A stretch of DNA of 34,427 bases from an uncultured Collinsella sp. (GTDB taxonomy: Bacteria > Actinomycetota > Coriobacteriia > Coriobacteriales > Coriobacteriaceae): assembly GCA_900543605.1 (NCBI GenBank), contig UQSK01000016.1, positions 1 to 34,427 of the forward strand. Reading direction: 5' to 3'. Shown here piece by piece: positions 1 to 8,791 of the stretch. The notes under the pieces are model-generated. The model ran no database searches, was not told the DNA's origin, and saw only the letters and a program-made list of their open reading frames with translations. Every line of letters starts with the position of its first letter. Position 1 is the stretch's first letter. A program made the position numbers and the translations under genes.

Positions 1-25
1 GCTCGGAGATGTGTATAAGAGACAG
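1..25. other. Residual Nextera (Tn5) sequencing adapter
   Basis: Bases 7-25 are exactly the 19-base Tn5 mosaic end used in Nextera libraries (AGATGTGTATAAGAGACAG), and the six bases before it (GCTCGG) match the Nextera read-2 adapter. This is synthetic sequence left at a contig end, not genome. Genomic sequence begins at about base 26. Confidence 0.95.
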
Positions 26-274
26 GTCGTGAGCAGGACTGTAGAGCAGGAAACTTAACCCGTGCCGGGGCCGCTGAGCCCTGACCGGCGGGATACACAG
101 GTTCAGATGGGGCTTTGATGCATGGGTGGTCTGTTGGTGGGCAAATGGGTATCATACTGTGGTTATTGCATCGACTCTGTGATGCTTTGTTGTACGTTCC
201 CGGCGGTCGGTTTGCCAGAAGCGCCCCGTCGGTTGTTTCAGACCCGTTTCGAAGAAAGGAAACCACACGAACCT
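26..274 (+). other. Region upstream of RNase J with no supported gene
   Basis: About 250 bases before the rnj start. Every + frame near the contig edge closes quickly, so at most a few C-terminal codons of an upstream gene are present and none can be named. Bases 67-105 are GC-rich and could fold, but I do not recognise a riboswitch class. An in-frame extension of rnj back to 122 exists but looks non-coding. A promoter for rnj may lie here; no convincing -35/-10 pair was found. Confidence 0.4.
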
Positions 275-1945
275 ATGGCAGCTAAAAAATCATCTCCCTT
301 GAAGATCATTCCGCTCGGCGGCCTTGACGGCATCGGCAAGAACATGACGGTCTTCGAGTGCGGCGACGACATGGTGCTCGTTGACGCCGGCCTCATGTTC
401 CCCGACGACTCTCAGCCCGGTATCGACCTCGTGCTTCCCGACTACACCTATGTCCTGGAGAACGAGGAGAAGCTCCGCGGCATCATCGTCACCCACGGCC
501 ACGAGGACCACACTGGTTCGCTTCCGTACCTGCTGCAGGATCTCAACAACAAGGTGCCCATCTTCTCGAGCAAGCTGACGCTCGGTTTTATCGAGGGCAA
601 GCTCTCCGAGTTCCGCATCCGCGCACCTAAGTTCCGCGAGGTCAAGGGCGGAAGCCATGTCAATCTCGGTGGCATCTCGCTCGATTTCTTCTCCATGACG
701 CACTCCATTCCGGGTGCACTGGGCGTGTTCATTCGCACCAACCAGGGCACCGTTATGCACACGGGTGACTTTAAGCTCGATCAGACGCCCATCGACGGTG
801 TCACGCCCGACTATGCCACCATCAGCCGCTTTGCCAAGCAGGGCATCGACCTGCTGCTTTCCGACTCCACCAACGCCACGGTTCCGGGCTTTACCAAGTC
901 CGAGGCCGAGGTTGGTCCCAACCTGCTGCATGCCATCAAGAACGCCCCGGGTCGCGTGTTCGTCGCGTCGTTCTCGAGCCACATCCATCGCCTGCAGCAG
1001 ATCTGCGACGCCGCCCGCAAGTGCGGCCGCAAGGTCGTCGTGACTGGACGTTCCATGCTCACCAACACCCGCGTGGCGCGCGAGTTGGGCTACCTCAACA
1101 TCGACGATGCCGATATCATTGATGCCTTCGATATCGATAACCTGCCCGACGACAAGATCGTCGTCATGTGCACCGGTTCGCAGGGCGAGCCGCTGTCGGC
1201 CCTGTCCCGCATGGCCAACGGCGAGCACAAGACGCTTTCTATCCACGAAGGCGATACCGTCATTCTCTCGGCAACTCCCGTTCCCGGCAACGAGAAGGCC
1301 GTTCAGCAGGTCGTCAACAGCCTGGCCAAGCTTGGCTGCGACGTCTGGGATAAGTCCCGCGCCCTCGTTCACGTCTCGGGGCACGGCAGCCAGGAGGAAC
1401 TCAAGCTCCTCATGGCCATGGCCAAGCCCACCTACTTTATGCCGGTTCACGGCGAGGCCGTGCATCTGCGCGCCCATGCCCAGCTTGCTCGTAAGATGGG
1501 CATCAAGGATGATCACATCTTTATCCTCGATAACGGCGACACGCTCGAGATGCGTGGCGGTATCGTCAAGCGCGGTACGCCCGTCGAGTCCGGCGTCGTC
1601 TATGTTGACGGTCTGCGCATCGGCGACACCGACCCCATTGTCCTGCGCGATCGCCAAAAGCTCGCCAATGACGGTATGGTCACGGCCGTTGCCATCGTCT
1701 CGCTCAAGCATAAGAAGATCGAGGCTATCGAGTTCTCGGGCCGCGGTGTTTCGTTTGCCATCGACGACCAGTTCTCCGAGGATGCCTCAGCAGCCATCAT
1801 GAAAACGATCGAGAAGGGTAAGTTTACCTTTACCAGCAGCGGCTCCGATGCCATTCGCAAAGCCGTGCGCGATTCGCTCTCCAACTTTATCTGGAGCCGT
1901 ACGCGCACCCGTCCGATGATCATCCCGGTCGTCATGGAGGTTTAG
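275..1945 (+). CDS. rnj: Ribonuclease J
   Basis: A 556-residue metallo-beta-lactamase/beta-CASP ribonuclease that processes and degrades RNA by endonuclease and 5'-3' exonuclease action in the cytoplasm. The N-terminus (SPLKIIPLGGLDGIGKNM) is typical of the family. The zinc-binding HGHEDH motif is near residue 78. Later metal ligands appear in HTGDFKLD and LLSDSTN, and beta-CASP motifs in TGSQGEPLSAL and PVHGE. The reading frame stays open upstream to 122. I chose ATG 275 because the family domain begins there, the resulting length is usual, and AAGGA lies at 256-260. The stop is one base before the ftsK TTG start, and GGAGG at the 3' end of rnj serves ftsK, so the two are probably translationally linked. 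RNase Y is encoded about 10 kb downstream, so both main RNA-decay nucleases are in this window. Confidence 0.93.
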   Translation: MAAKKSSPLKIIPLGGLDGIGKNMTVFECGDDMVLVDAGLMFPDDSQPGIDLVLPDYTYVLENEEKLRGIIVTHGHEDHTGSLPYLLQDLNNKVPIFSSKLTLGFIEGKLSEFRIRAPKFREVKGGSHVNLGGISLDFFSMTHSIPGALGVFIRTNQGTVMHTGDFKLDQTPIDGVTPDYATISRFAKQGIDLLLSDSTNATVPGFTKSEAEVGPNLLHAIKNAPGRVFVASFSSHIHRLQQICDAARKCGRKVVVTGRSMLTNTRVARELGYLNIDDADIIDAFDIDNLPDDKIVVMCTGSQGEPLSALSRMANGEHKTLSIHEGDTVILSATPVPGNEKAVQQVVNSLAKLGCDVWDKSRALVHVSGHGSQEELKLLMAMAKPTYFMPVHGEAVHLRAHAQLARKMGIKDDHIFILDNGDTLEMRGGIVKRGTPVESGVVYVDGLRIGDTDPIVLRDRQKLANDGMVTAVAIVSLKHKKIEAIEFSGRGVSFAIDDQFSEDASAAIMKTIEKGKFTFTSSGSDAIRKAVRDSLSNFIWSRTRTRPMIIPVVMEV

Positions 1946-1946
1946 T

Positions 1947-4724
1947 TTGGCGCGCGGATCTGCACAAAACGCCAAAGGCAACAAAGCCAACAACCAACCG
2001 GCATCTGCTAAGGGTGCCGGTTCCCATCTGCGTGCCAATAAGGGCCACGAGTCCGAGTTCGATGAGTTCGAGCCCCTGGTCGAGCCTTCGGCCAATCGCG
2101 ATATCGCCGGCGTGGCCATTGCCGTTTTGGCGATTGCGTCCTTTATTGCCGTGATTTCCCCGGCAACGGCGCCCGTGACAGCTGCGGTTGCCGGTTTCTA
2201 CCACCTTGGCTTTGGCCTGGGCGCCTACGTGCTGCCGATCGTCATCTTGCTGTTTGCCGCCACGCTCTTTTTGGGTGAGGACTCGCCGCTCAACATTCGC
2301 TCGGTCGCGGGTGGCGCCGTGGTGTTTGTGGCCATTGTCTCCATCCTGTCGCTGATGGTGCCGGGCACGAGCGATTCGTGCGACCTCATGTTTACGCCGC
2401 AAAACCTATCTGCGTCGGGCGGCTACATTGGCGCCTTTATCGCAAGTACCTTGCAAAACGCCCTGGGTAAACCTATTGCCATGGTTGTCTTGCTGGGGCT
2501 TGTTGTCGTTGGCCTGGTCATTATCGGCTTTTCGGTGGGCGGCGTTTTGCGCTTCGCACGCGATCGCGCCGCCGATTTTGCCGAGCGCCGTCGTGCCGAT
2601 GTCAATGTGAGCCCGTGGGGCGACGAAGAGGCCCTGTCGGTTCCCGGCGTCGCCCGTCCGCACCTGAGCATTCTGCGCCAGAAGGGAACTGATGCCGCGG
2701 TGACCACGGTCATGGGAGGCGATGCCGACCCGGTTTTGGATGACGACGAGGACGATGACCCGTTTGTCGACGTGTCCGAGGCCGTGGAGGCCGAGCGCGC
2801 TAAGACCACGCTGCTGCCGCGTCGTCATGCCAAGAAGGGCAAGGCCGCGCCCAAGCTCAACACGAGCGAGCCCGACCCGTCTTGGTCCGATAGCGAAATC
2901 GAACTCACCGAGGGCGATGACGAGGACGACGAGACTCCGCTCGAGACCGCCAAGACAACCTTGCTGCCGCGTCGCCGTGCCAAGGCAGGACAGGTCACCG
3001 GACAGTTTTCGATAGAAGACGACCCGGACAATGCTGACGAGTCAGAACCGCCGTTTGCCGTGAATCCCGTTTCGGCAGCTCCGCAGATTCCCGACTTCCT
3101 AAAGCATCCCAAGGTTGCCGATGCCTCCAGCTCTACGACTTCAGCTGCTCCTGTTGCAGCCGGTGATGGGGGAGCGGACGGTACTGCTGCCGGTGTCGAG
3201 GGCGAACAAGAGGACGGCCTCAAGCTCCCGCCGCTCGAAATCCTGCACGCCAATCCGCAGTCGGCGTCCTCCGCGTCTTCTGATAAGGAACTGGAACAGA
3301 CTGCCGAGTCGTTGCAGTCTACCCTGCTCGAGTTTGGCCGTAGCGCCCGCGTTGTCGGCTGGATTGCCGGCCCCACGGTCACGACCTTTAAGCTGCAGCC
3401 CGGTGAGGGCGAGCGCGTGAGCAAGATCTCGAGCCTCGAGGACGATATTGCGCTTTCGCTTGCTGCCCAGTCGGTGCGCATCTTTGCGCCGATCCCTGGC
3501 ACCTCGCTCGTTGGTATCGAGATTCCCAATCGCAAGCGACAGAACGTCAACCTGGGCGATGTGCTTCCCTATGTGAAGGGCGGTCCGCTTGAGCTTGCCA
3601 TCGGTCGCGATGCCGAGGGCACGCCGGTTGTCGCCGACCTCGCCAAGATGCCCCATCTGCTGATCGCCGGCACCACCGGTTCGGGTAAGTCGGTCATGAT
3701 CAACTCCATCATCACGACCCTGCTCATGCGCGCTCTTCCCGAGGACGTTCGCCTGATCATGGTCGACCCCAAGCGCGTCGAGCTTGCGGGCTATAACGGC
3801 CTGCCGCATCTCTATGTGCCCGTGGTGACCGAGCCCAAGCAGGCGGCCAGTGCGCTGCAGTGGGCCGTGTCCGAGATGGAGCGTCGCCTGAAGGTCTTCG
3901 AGCGCCTCAACGTTCGCAAGATCTCGACGTATAACGAAAAGCAGGCCGCCGGCGAGTTTGAGCATTACGATAACCCGCCGCAAAAGATGCCCTATCTGGT
4001 CATCATCATCGACGAGCTTTCGGACCTGATGATGGTCGCCGGCAAGGATGTCGAGGCCTCGATCGTCCGTATCGCCCAGTTGGGCCGTGCCGCCGGTATT
4101 CACCTTATCGTGGCTACGCAGCGCCCCAGCTCCAACGTGGTGACGGGCCTCATTAAGGCCAACATCACCAACCGTATCGCCTTTAACGTGGCTACGGGCA
4201 TCGATTCCCGCGTCATTATCGACCAGATGGGCGCCGAAAAGCTCACCGGTTTGGGCGATATGCTGTTCTCCAAGGTCGACTGGGGCAAGCCCCGCCGTAT
4301 CCAGGGCTGTTTTGTCTCGGACGACGAGATCAACGAGATCGTCGAGTTCGTTAAGTCGCAAAGCGAGCCCGACTATCACGAGGAGATTCTGTCCGCCGTG
4401 GCGCCCGCTTCCATGTCCATGGCTGGTGGCGGCATTGTTCGCACGGGCGTTGCCGAGCCGCAAGATGACGACCCGCTTATCTGGGAGGCCGCCCATATTG
4501 TGGTGGAATCGCAGCTGGGCTCCACATCTGGCCTGCAACGCCGACTCAAGGTTGGCTATGCACGCGCCGGGCGTATTATGGACATGCTGGAAGAAAAGGG
4601 TGTCGTCGGCCCGCCCGACGGTTCCAAGCCGCGCGAGGTCCTGCTGGACGAGGAGGGGCTCGCCGCGCTGGAGTCTGTCGACGCCGAGATGGCACGTGAA
4701 GATCGTGAGTTTGGAGGATTCTGA
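1947..4724 (+). CDS. ftsK: DNA translocase FtsK/SpoIIIE
   Basis: A 925-residue septal DNA pump that clears chromosome termini from the closing division septum. Starts at TTG 1947 with GGAGG at 1936-1940. Four to five transmembrane helices lie at about residues 50-205. An acidic, low-complexity linker of about 220 residues follows, then the FtsK alpha/beta motor: Walker A GTTGSGKS near residue 575 and Walker B IIIDELSDLMM near 685. A C-terminal winged-helix gamma domain (RRLKVGYARAGRIMDMLEEKG) lies at about 858-880; in the family it recognises KOPS/SRS polarity sequences. The linker carries a near-identical 12-residue motif twice (residues 285-296 and 335-346; see findings). The stop codon overlaps the next start by one base (TGATG), implying coupled translation with the RodZ-like gene. 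Confidence 0.95.
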   Translation: MARGSAQNAKGNKANNQPASAKGAGSHLRANKGHESEFDEFEPLVEPSANRDIAGVAIAVLAIASFIAVISPATAPVTAAVAGFYHLGFGLGAYVLPIVILLFAATLFLGEDSPLNIRSVAGGAVVFVAIVSILSLMVPGTSDSCDLMFTPQNLSASGGYIGAFIASTLQNALGKPIAMVVLLGLVVVGLVIIGFSVGGVLRFARDRAADFAERRRADVNVSPWGDEEALSVPGVARPHLSILRQKGTDAAVTTVMGGDADPVLDDDEDDDPFVDVSEAVEAERAKTTLLPRRHAKKGKAAPKLNTSEPDPSWSDSEIELTEGDDEDDETPLETAKTTLLPRRRAKAGQVTGQFSIEDDPDNADESEPPFAVNPVSAAPQIPDFLKHPKVADASSSTTSAAPVAAGDGGADGTAAGVEGEQEDGLKLPPLEILHANPQSASSASSDKELEQTAESLQSTLLEFGRSARVVGWIAGPTVTTFKLQPGEGERVSKISSLEDDIALSLAAQSVRIFAPIPGTSLVGIEIPNRKRQNVNLGDVLPYVKGGPLELAIGRDAEGTPVVADLAKMPHLLIAGTTGSGKSVMINSIITTLLMRALPEDVRLIMVDPKRVELAGYNGLPHLYVPVVTEPKQAASALQWAVSEMERRLKVFERLNVRKISTYNEKQAAGEFEHYDNPPQKMPYLVIIIDELSDLMMVAGKDVEASIVRIAQLGRAAGIHLIVATQRPSSNVVTGLIKANITNRIAFNVATGIDSRVIIDQMGAEKLTGLGDMLFSKVDWGKPRRIQGCFVSDDEINEIVEFVKSQSEPDYHEEILSAVAPASMSMAGGGIVRTGVAEPQDDDPLIWEAAHIVVESQLGSTSGLQRRLKVGYARAGRIMDMLEEKGVVGPPDGSKPREVLLDEEGLAALESVDAEMAREDREFGGF

Positions 4725-6211
4725 TGGCTGCACGCTTTGGTGACATGCTGCTCGAGCAGCGTCGCCGGATGGGGCTTTCCATCCAGCAGGTCGCCAACAC
4801 CATCAAAATCAGGCCGCAGATCATCGAGTTTTTCGAGACCGGTAACTTTGCATCGATGCCCCCGCGTGGCTATGCGCAGGGCATGATTTCGAGCTACGCT
4901 CGTTTTTTGGGGCTTAACCCGCGCGAGGTCGTCAACGCTTATTTTGACGACCTCATGGCATATGAACGCGAGACCTCGCAGCAGGGCGGTCGTTTTCAGG
5001 ATGCTGCCGGCTACGTTAACTCGCGTTCGTCGGTCGATAACGGACGCTTTCTGATGGTTCAGGGAGGACGCTCGACGCGGTACGGCCAGCGTCCTCCGCA
5101 GGCTGGTTATATCACCGAGACGGGCTCTAGCGAGGAGATTCGTTCTCAGCGAGATCGCTTTCGCAGTACGCCCATGCCGGATGACCGCGCGCTTCCCGCC
5201 GCTCGCGGGTTGAGTCGCGATCCTCGCGCCGGTTACGGCGACGGTGGCTACTCCGGTCGTGGTTATCGCGGAGTTTCTGCCGGGCGTTCCCGCGGTGGAT
5301 ATGCCGACGCCGATACCACGCAGGTGACGCCGCGCCTCCGTTCCCAATCGCAGCCTTACGGGCAGCGCTCTTCGGCGCCTCGCTCTGACCAGCGTGGCTA
5401 TCAGAACCGTGGTGAGCTTGCGCCGCGTTCGGGCCAGCGTGGCTCGCAGCGCCAGGGCGGCTATCGTGGTCGTCCCGATAGCGGTCGCGGCCGTATGCCG
5501 CAGGGGAATGGCCGTGGCGGCTCCAATCGCGGACGCGGCGGTGGACGTGCTCCTCAGAACAATGGTCTCGATCCGCGCATCATCTACGCCGGCATCGGTG
5601 CCGTGGCACTTTTGCTGATTTTGCTCATCGTGGTCCTCCTGCGTGGCTGCGGCTCTTCTGCACCCGAGCCGACGCCCGAGACGCCCGCGGCCACCAAGAC
5701 GACGACCAAGAAGTCTTCCAAGAAGACCGAATCCGTTGATGAGGATGAAGGCACCGACGATGCGACGGATTCTGCCGATTCCGATGCCGCCAAGGCGACG
5801 GTAAAAAAGGAAGAGGACGAGGTCATCAAGGTCAAGGTTTCCGTTGCCAAGGGCAAGACCGCCTGGATTGAGGTCAAGGTCGACGGTAAATCGGTCTACG
5901 GCGCCCAGGCGACCGGTCCCTTTGAGCAGGAGTACACGCCCGAGTCCTCGATCGAGATCACCACGTCCAAGCCCTCTGATGTCACGGTCACCAAGAACGG
6001 CGAAAAGGTTCGCTATGACACTAAGACATCGGGAGTGGCGCGCGTGACCATTACCGTTCCCAAGAAGGAGACCACAGACTCCAAGGACGGCGAAAGTACC
6101 GACGGCACCGATACTGCCGACGGCACCGACGCCCAGTCTGCCGACGTCACCGACCCGCAGTCTGCCGACGGCACCGACACGGCATCCGACGGCCAGGCAG
6201 CAAACGATTAG
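4724..6211 (+). CDS. RodZ-like helix-turn-helix membrane protein
   Basis: A 495-residue protein with RodZ architecture. The N-terminal HTH (about residues 5-75, LGDMLLEQRRRMGLS-type start and ARFLGLNP helix) belongs to the HTH_25 family. A long Arg/Gly/Gln-rich linker (about 95-280) follows, then one transmembrane helix (about 285-309) and an extracytoplasmic domain resembling the RodZ C-terminal (DUF4115) beta fold (about 360-445). The tail consists of imperfect Asp-Gly-Thr-Asp repeats. RodZ proteins link MreB to the elongation machinery; whether this organism has MreB cannot be seen here. The position between ftsK and pgsA matches ymfM (rodZ) in Bacillus. The first base overlaps the ftsK stop codon and GGAGG is at 4713-4717. 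The linker is unusually long and arginine-rich for the family (see findings). Confidence 0.8.
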   Translation: MAARFGDMLLEQRRRMGLSIQQVANTIKIRPQIIEFFETGNFASMPPRGYAQGMISSYARFLGLNPREVVNAYFDDLMAYERETSQQGGRFQDAAGYVNSRSSVDNGRFLMVQGGRSTRYGQRPPQAGYITETGSSEEIRSQRDRFRSTPMPDDRALPAARGLSRDPRAGYGDGGYSGRGYRGVSAGRSRGGYADADTTQVTPRLRSQSQPYGQRSSAPRSDQRGYQNRGELAPRSGQRGSQRQGGYRGRPDSGRGRMPQGNGRGGSNRGRGGGRAPQNNGLDPRIIYAGIGAVALLLILLIVVLLRGCGSSAPEPTPETPAATKTTTKKSSKKTESVDEDEGTDDATDSADSDAAKATVKKEEDEVIKVKVSVAKGKTAWIEVKVDGKSVYGAQATGPFEQEYTPESSIEITTSKPSDVTVTKNGEKVRYDTKTSGVARVTITVPKKETTDSKDGESTDGTDTADGTDAQSADVTDPQSADGTDTASDGQAAND

Positions 6212-6263
6212 TTGACTATTCGTACGACAGCTACTAAGGCTCCCCGTACCGAAAGGAAGAACC

Positions 6264-6761
6264 ATGGCTAAAGATTCCAGCTTCGACGTTGTGTCCGAGG
6301 TCAATATGCAGGAGGTCGATAACGCTTTCCAGCAGACCACTCGCGAGATCTCTCAGCGCTATGACCTCAAGGACTCCGGCGCCTCCATCGAGCTTTCGAA
6401 GGGCGACAAGCTCTTTACGATCAATGCCCCGGCCGATTTCGTCTCCAAGCAGATCGTCGACGTGCTGAGCTCTAAGCTCATCAAGCGCGGCATCGACCTC
6501 AAGGCTGTCTCCTGGGACGCGCCGCAGGCGGCTTCGGGCGGTACCGTGCGCGTGCTCGGCCATATCGTCGAAGGTATCGACCAAGCGACCGCCAAGAAGA
6601 TTAATAAGGACATCAAGGTTCAAAAGCTCAAGGTCAAGGTGACCATCGAGGCCGATAAGCTGCGCGTTACCTCGGCTTCTAAGGACGCGCTTCAGACGGT
6701 GATCCAGTTCCTGCGCGACCAGGACTACGGTCAGCCGCTGCAGTTTACCAACTACCGCTAA
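6264..6761 (+). CDS. yajQ: YajQ family nucleotide-binding protein
   Basis: A 165-residue protein matching the YajQ/UPF0234 family along its whole length: N-terminal DSSFDVVSEV, the VNMQEVDNAFQQ segment, ISQRYDLK, and a C-terminal FLRDQDYGQPLQFTNYR. YajQ proteins have two ferredoxin-like folds and bind nucleotides. The Xanthomonas and Pseudomonas members bind cyclic di-GMP; in actinobacteria the ligand is not settled. ATG 6264 follows AAAGGA at 6251-6256. It sits 52 bases after the RodZ-like gene and 26 before rimO, so it is probably part of the same + strand operon. Confidence 0.9.
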   Translation: MAKDSSFDVVSEVNMQEVDNAFQQTTREISQRYDLKDSGASIELSKGDKLFTINAPADFVSKQIVDVLSSKLIKRGIDLKAVSWDAPQAASGGTVRVLGHIVEGIDQATAKKINKDIKVQKLKVKVTIEADKLRVTSASKDALQTVIQFLRDQDYGQPLQFTNYR

Positions 6762-6787
6762 TTTACTCGAAAGGACCGTTCTCCAAC

Positions 6788-8137
6788 ATGGATACTCCGT
6801 TGGGTTCCGTACTCTACATCACGCTTGGCTGCGCTAAGAACGAGGTCGATACCGACCGCATGCGTTCGCTGCTGACCGCCGCGGGCTATGAGGAGGCATT
6901 CGATCCGCAGGATGCCGATATCGCTATCGTCAACACGTGCTCGTTTCTTGCGTCGGCGACGTCCGAGAGCATCGAGACCACGCTCGAGCTCGCTAACGAG
7001 GTGCAGGACGGCGTTCGCGCCTGCCCCATCGTCATGTGCGGTTGCGTGCCGTCTCGTTACGGCGATGACCTGCCCGACGAGCTTCCCGAGGTCGCTGCCT
7101 TTGTGAAGGCCGACGAGGAGGACGGCATCGTGGCGGTCATCGATGGCGTGCTGGGTGTCGAGCGCGAGATTGCAGCCTATATCCCGCAGGTCAAACGTAC
7201 CGTCGAGGGTGCTGTCGCCTACGTCAAGATTTCCGATGGCTGCAACCGCTTCTGCAGCTTCTGCATGATTCCCTATATTCGCGGTCGCTATCATTCGCGC
7301 AATGCCGAGAGCATCATCTCCGAGGTGCGCGACCTGGTTGCCGGCGGTGTGCGCGAGATCGTGCTGATCGGCCAGGACACGGGCATCTGGGGTACCGACT
7401 TTGCCGACGAGGACGTCGCCGATGGCTCGCCGCGCAATCTGGCGCAGCTGCTGCGCGCCGTCGCCGAGGCCGTGCGCCCGCACAACGTCTGGGTCCGCGT
7501 GCTCTATCTGCAGCCCGAGGGCATGACTGACGAACTCATCGAGACGATTCGCGATACGCCCGAGGTGCTGCCCTATATCGATATCCCCGTGCAGCACTGC
7601 GACGCGCGCATTCTCAAGGCCATGCGTCGCTCCGGTTCGCGCCAGGAGCTCGAGGATCTGTTCCGCGACCTTCGCGAGCGCATCCCCGGCATCGTGATTC
7701 GTTCCACGGCCATGGTCGGCTTCCCGACCGAGACCGACGACGAGTTCCTCGACCTTATCGACTTTATGGACACCGTCGGCTTTGACTACACGAGTGTCTT
7801 TGCCTACTCGCGTGAGGAAGGCAGCCTGGCCGCCAAGATGGAGGGCCAGGTCGATGAGGAGGTTAAGCTCGAGCGCGCCCAGGAGGCCATGGATCTGGCC
7901 GAGTCGCTCGGTTTTGCCGCCACCGCCGCACATGTGGGCGAGCGCGCCCAGGTGATCGTCGACGGTATCGAAGAGACCGAGGATGGCGCCGAGCTGATCG
8001 GCCATGCCTGGTTCCAGGCGCCCGATTCCGATGGCGCGGTGCATCTGGACGCCAGCGAGGCGTCCGTGGGCGATATTCTGACCGTCGAGTTTACCGATAG
8101 CTTCTGCTATGAGCTTATCGGTCATGTTGTGGAGTAG
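6788..8137 (+). CDS. rimO: Ribosomal protein S12 methylthiotransferase RimO
   Basis: A 449-residue radical SAM enzyme of the methylthiotransferase family. RimO adds a methylthio group to an aspartate of ribosomal protein S12. The N-terminal UPF0004 domain has its cysteines in LGCAKNEVD, NTCSF and VMCGC. The radical SAM cluster is Cys152, Cys156 and Cys159 (GCNRFCSFC), followed by IPYIRGR. A TRAM-like domain forms the C-terminus. RimO is preferred over MiaB because of the LGCAKNEVD start and because a separate clear miaB lies at 14765. AAGGA at 6771-6775 is 12 bases from the ATG, a little far. The next gene (pgsA) starts 9 bases after the stop, suggesting co-transcription. Confidence 0.92.
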   Translation: MDTPLGSVLYITLGCAKNEVDTDRMRSLLTAAGYEEAFDPQDADIAIVNTCSFLASATSESIETTLELANEVQDGVRACPIVMCGCVPSRYGDDLPDELPEVAAFVKADEEDGIVAVIDGVLGVEREIAAYIPQVKRTVEGAVAYVKISDGCNRFCSFCMIPYIRGRYHSRNAESIISEVRDLVAGGVREIVLIGQDTGIWGTDFADEDVADGSPRNLAQLLRAVAEAVRPHNVWVRVLYLQPEGMTDELIETIRDTPEVLPYIDIPVQHCDARILKAMRRSGSRQELEDLFRDLRERIPGIVIRSTAMVGFPTETDDEFLDLIDFMDTVGFDYTSVFAYSREEGSLAAKMEGQVDEEVKLERAQEAMDLAESLGFAATAAHVGERAQVIVDGIEETEDGAELIGHAWFQAPDSDGAVHLDASEASVGDILTVEFTDSFCYELIGHVVE

Positions 8138-8146
8138 GAGAGCGTC

Positions 8147-8785
8147 GTGGCAAACGAGAGCAATAAGGAACTGACGAGTGTCTGGACGCCCGCCAACATC
8201 GTGACGTGCGTTCGCATCGTCTTTATCCCGGTGTTCATGATCGTGTCGGCGCTTTCTCACACGAGTGTTGCCGGTACGGATTGGAGCACCTTCGACGGTC
8301 CGCTCGCCGCCGTTGCCTTCATTCTGTATGTGATCCTGTCGTGCACCGATAAGGTCGACGGTTATCTGGCGCGCTCGCGCAACGAGATCACCGATTTCGG
8401 CAAGTTCTTGGATCCTATCGCCGATAAGCTGCTGGTGTTCTCGGCCCTGCTGCTGTTCTTGGATTTTGACGCGGTGACCGTGTGGTCCGTGTTCATTATC
8501 CTGTTCCGCGAGCTTCTGGTGAGCGCCCTACGCATGGTTGCGAGTGCGGCCGGCGTGGTCGTTGCGGCCGATAAGCTCGGCAAGTACAAGACGGCAACCA
8601 CGATGGTCTCCATCTGCGGTTACCTGTGCGTTTTTGCTATGGCCGGCTTGCACCTTGGCCCGGTGGCGCTGACGCTCGGCATCTACTCGGTGTCGCGCTT
8701 CCTGTACGCCGTTGCCGTTGTCCTGACCGTTATCTCGGGCGCCCAGTACTTCTGGAACTGCCGCAAGATCGTCTTTTCGGTCTAG
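8147..8785 (+). CDS. pgsA: CDP-diacylglycerol-glycerol-3-phosphate 3-phosphatidyltransferase
   Basis: A 212-residue membrane enzyme making phosphatidylglycerol phosphate, the committed step to phosphatidylglycerol and cardiolipin. The CDP-alcohol phosphotransferase signature is complete: D..DG..AR........G...D...D, read here from CTDKVDGYLAR through TDFGKFLDPIADK. Several hydrophobic helices surround it. The start is GTG 8147 with AGGAG at 8136-8140. The order rodZ-like, pgsA, cinA, recA is the same as in Bacillus and partly as in mycobacteria. A second CDP-alcohol phosphatidyltransferase lies at 28984-29688. This copy is the better candidate for the housekeeping PgsA because of its operon position, although the two specificities cannot be separated from sequence alone. 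Confidence 0.88.
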   Translation: MANESNKELTSVWTPANIVTCVRIVFIPVFMIVSALSHTSVAGTDWSTFDGPLAAVAFILYVILSCTDKVDGYLARSRNEITDFGKFLDPIADKLLVFSALLLFLDFDAVTVWSVFIILFRELLVSALRMVASAAGVVVAADKLGKYKTATTMVSICGYLCVFAMAGLHLGPVALTLGIYSVSRFLYAVAVVLTVISGAQYFWNCRKIVFSV

Positions 8786-8791
8786 GTCCTG

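Noticed and set aside
122..274. N-terminal extension of RNase J
   Set aside because: 51 extra residues precede the family start, without homology or a ribosome binding site; ATG 275 gives the usual length.
290..1711. 473-codon open frame on the - strand
   Set aside because: It is a mirror of the GC-biased third positions of rnj; its translation has no domain logic, while the + strand is unmistakably RNase J.
3141..4733. 530-codon - strand open frame under ftsK
   Set aside because: Antisense shadow of the FtsK motor domain; no recognisable motifs.
6105..6190. Tandem DNA repeat in the RodZ-like gene tail
   Set aside because: Imperfect GACGGCACCGA units reflect low-complexity Asp/Gly/Thr coding, not a CRISPR or independent repeat element.
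4556..6340. 594-codon open frame on the - strand
   Set aside because: Antisense to the Arg/Gly-rich RodZ-like gene; low-complexity translation with no ribosome binding site or family signal.
6758..8260. 500-codon - strand open frame under rimO
   Set aside because: Antisense to rimO and the start of pgsA; His/Asp-rich translation is typical of a reversed high-GC frame.
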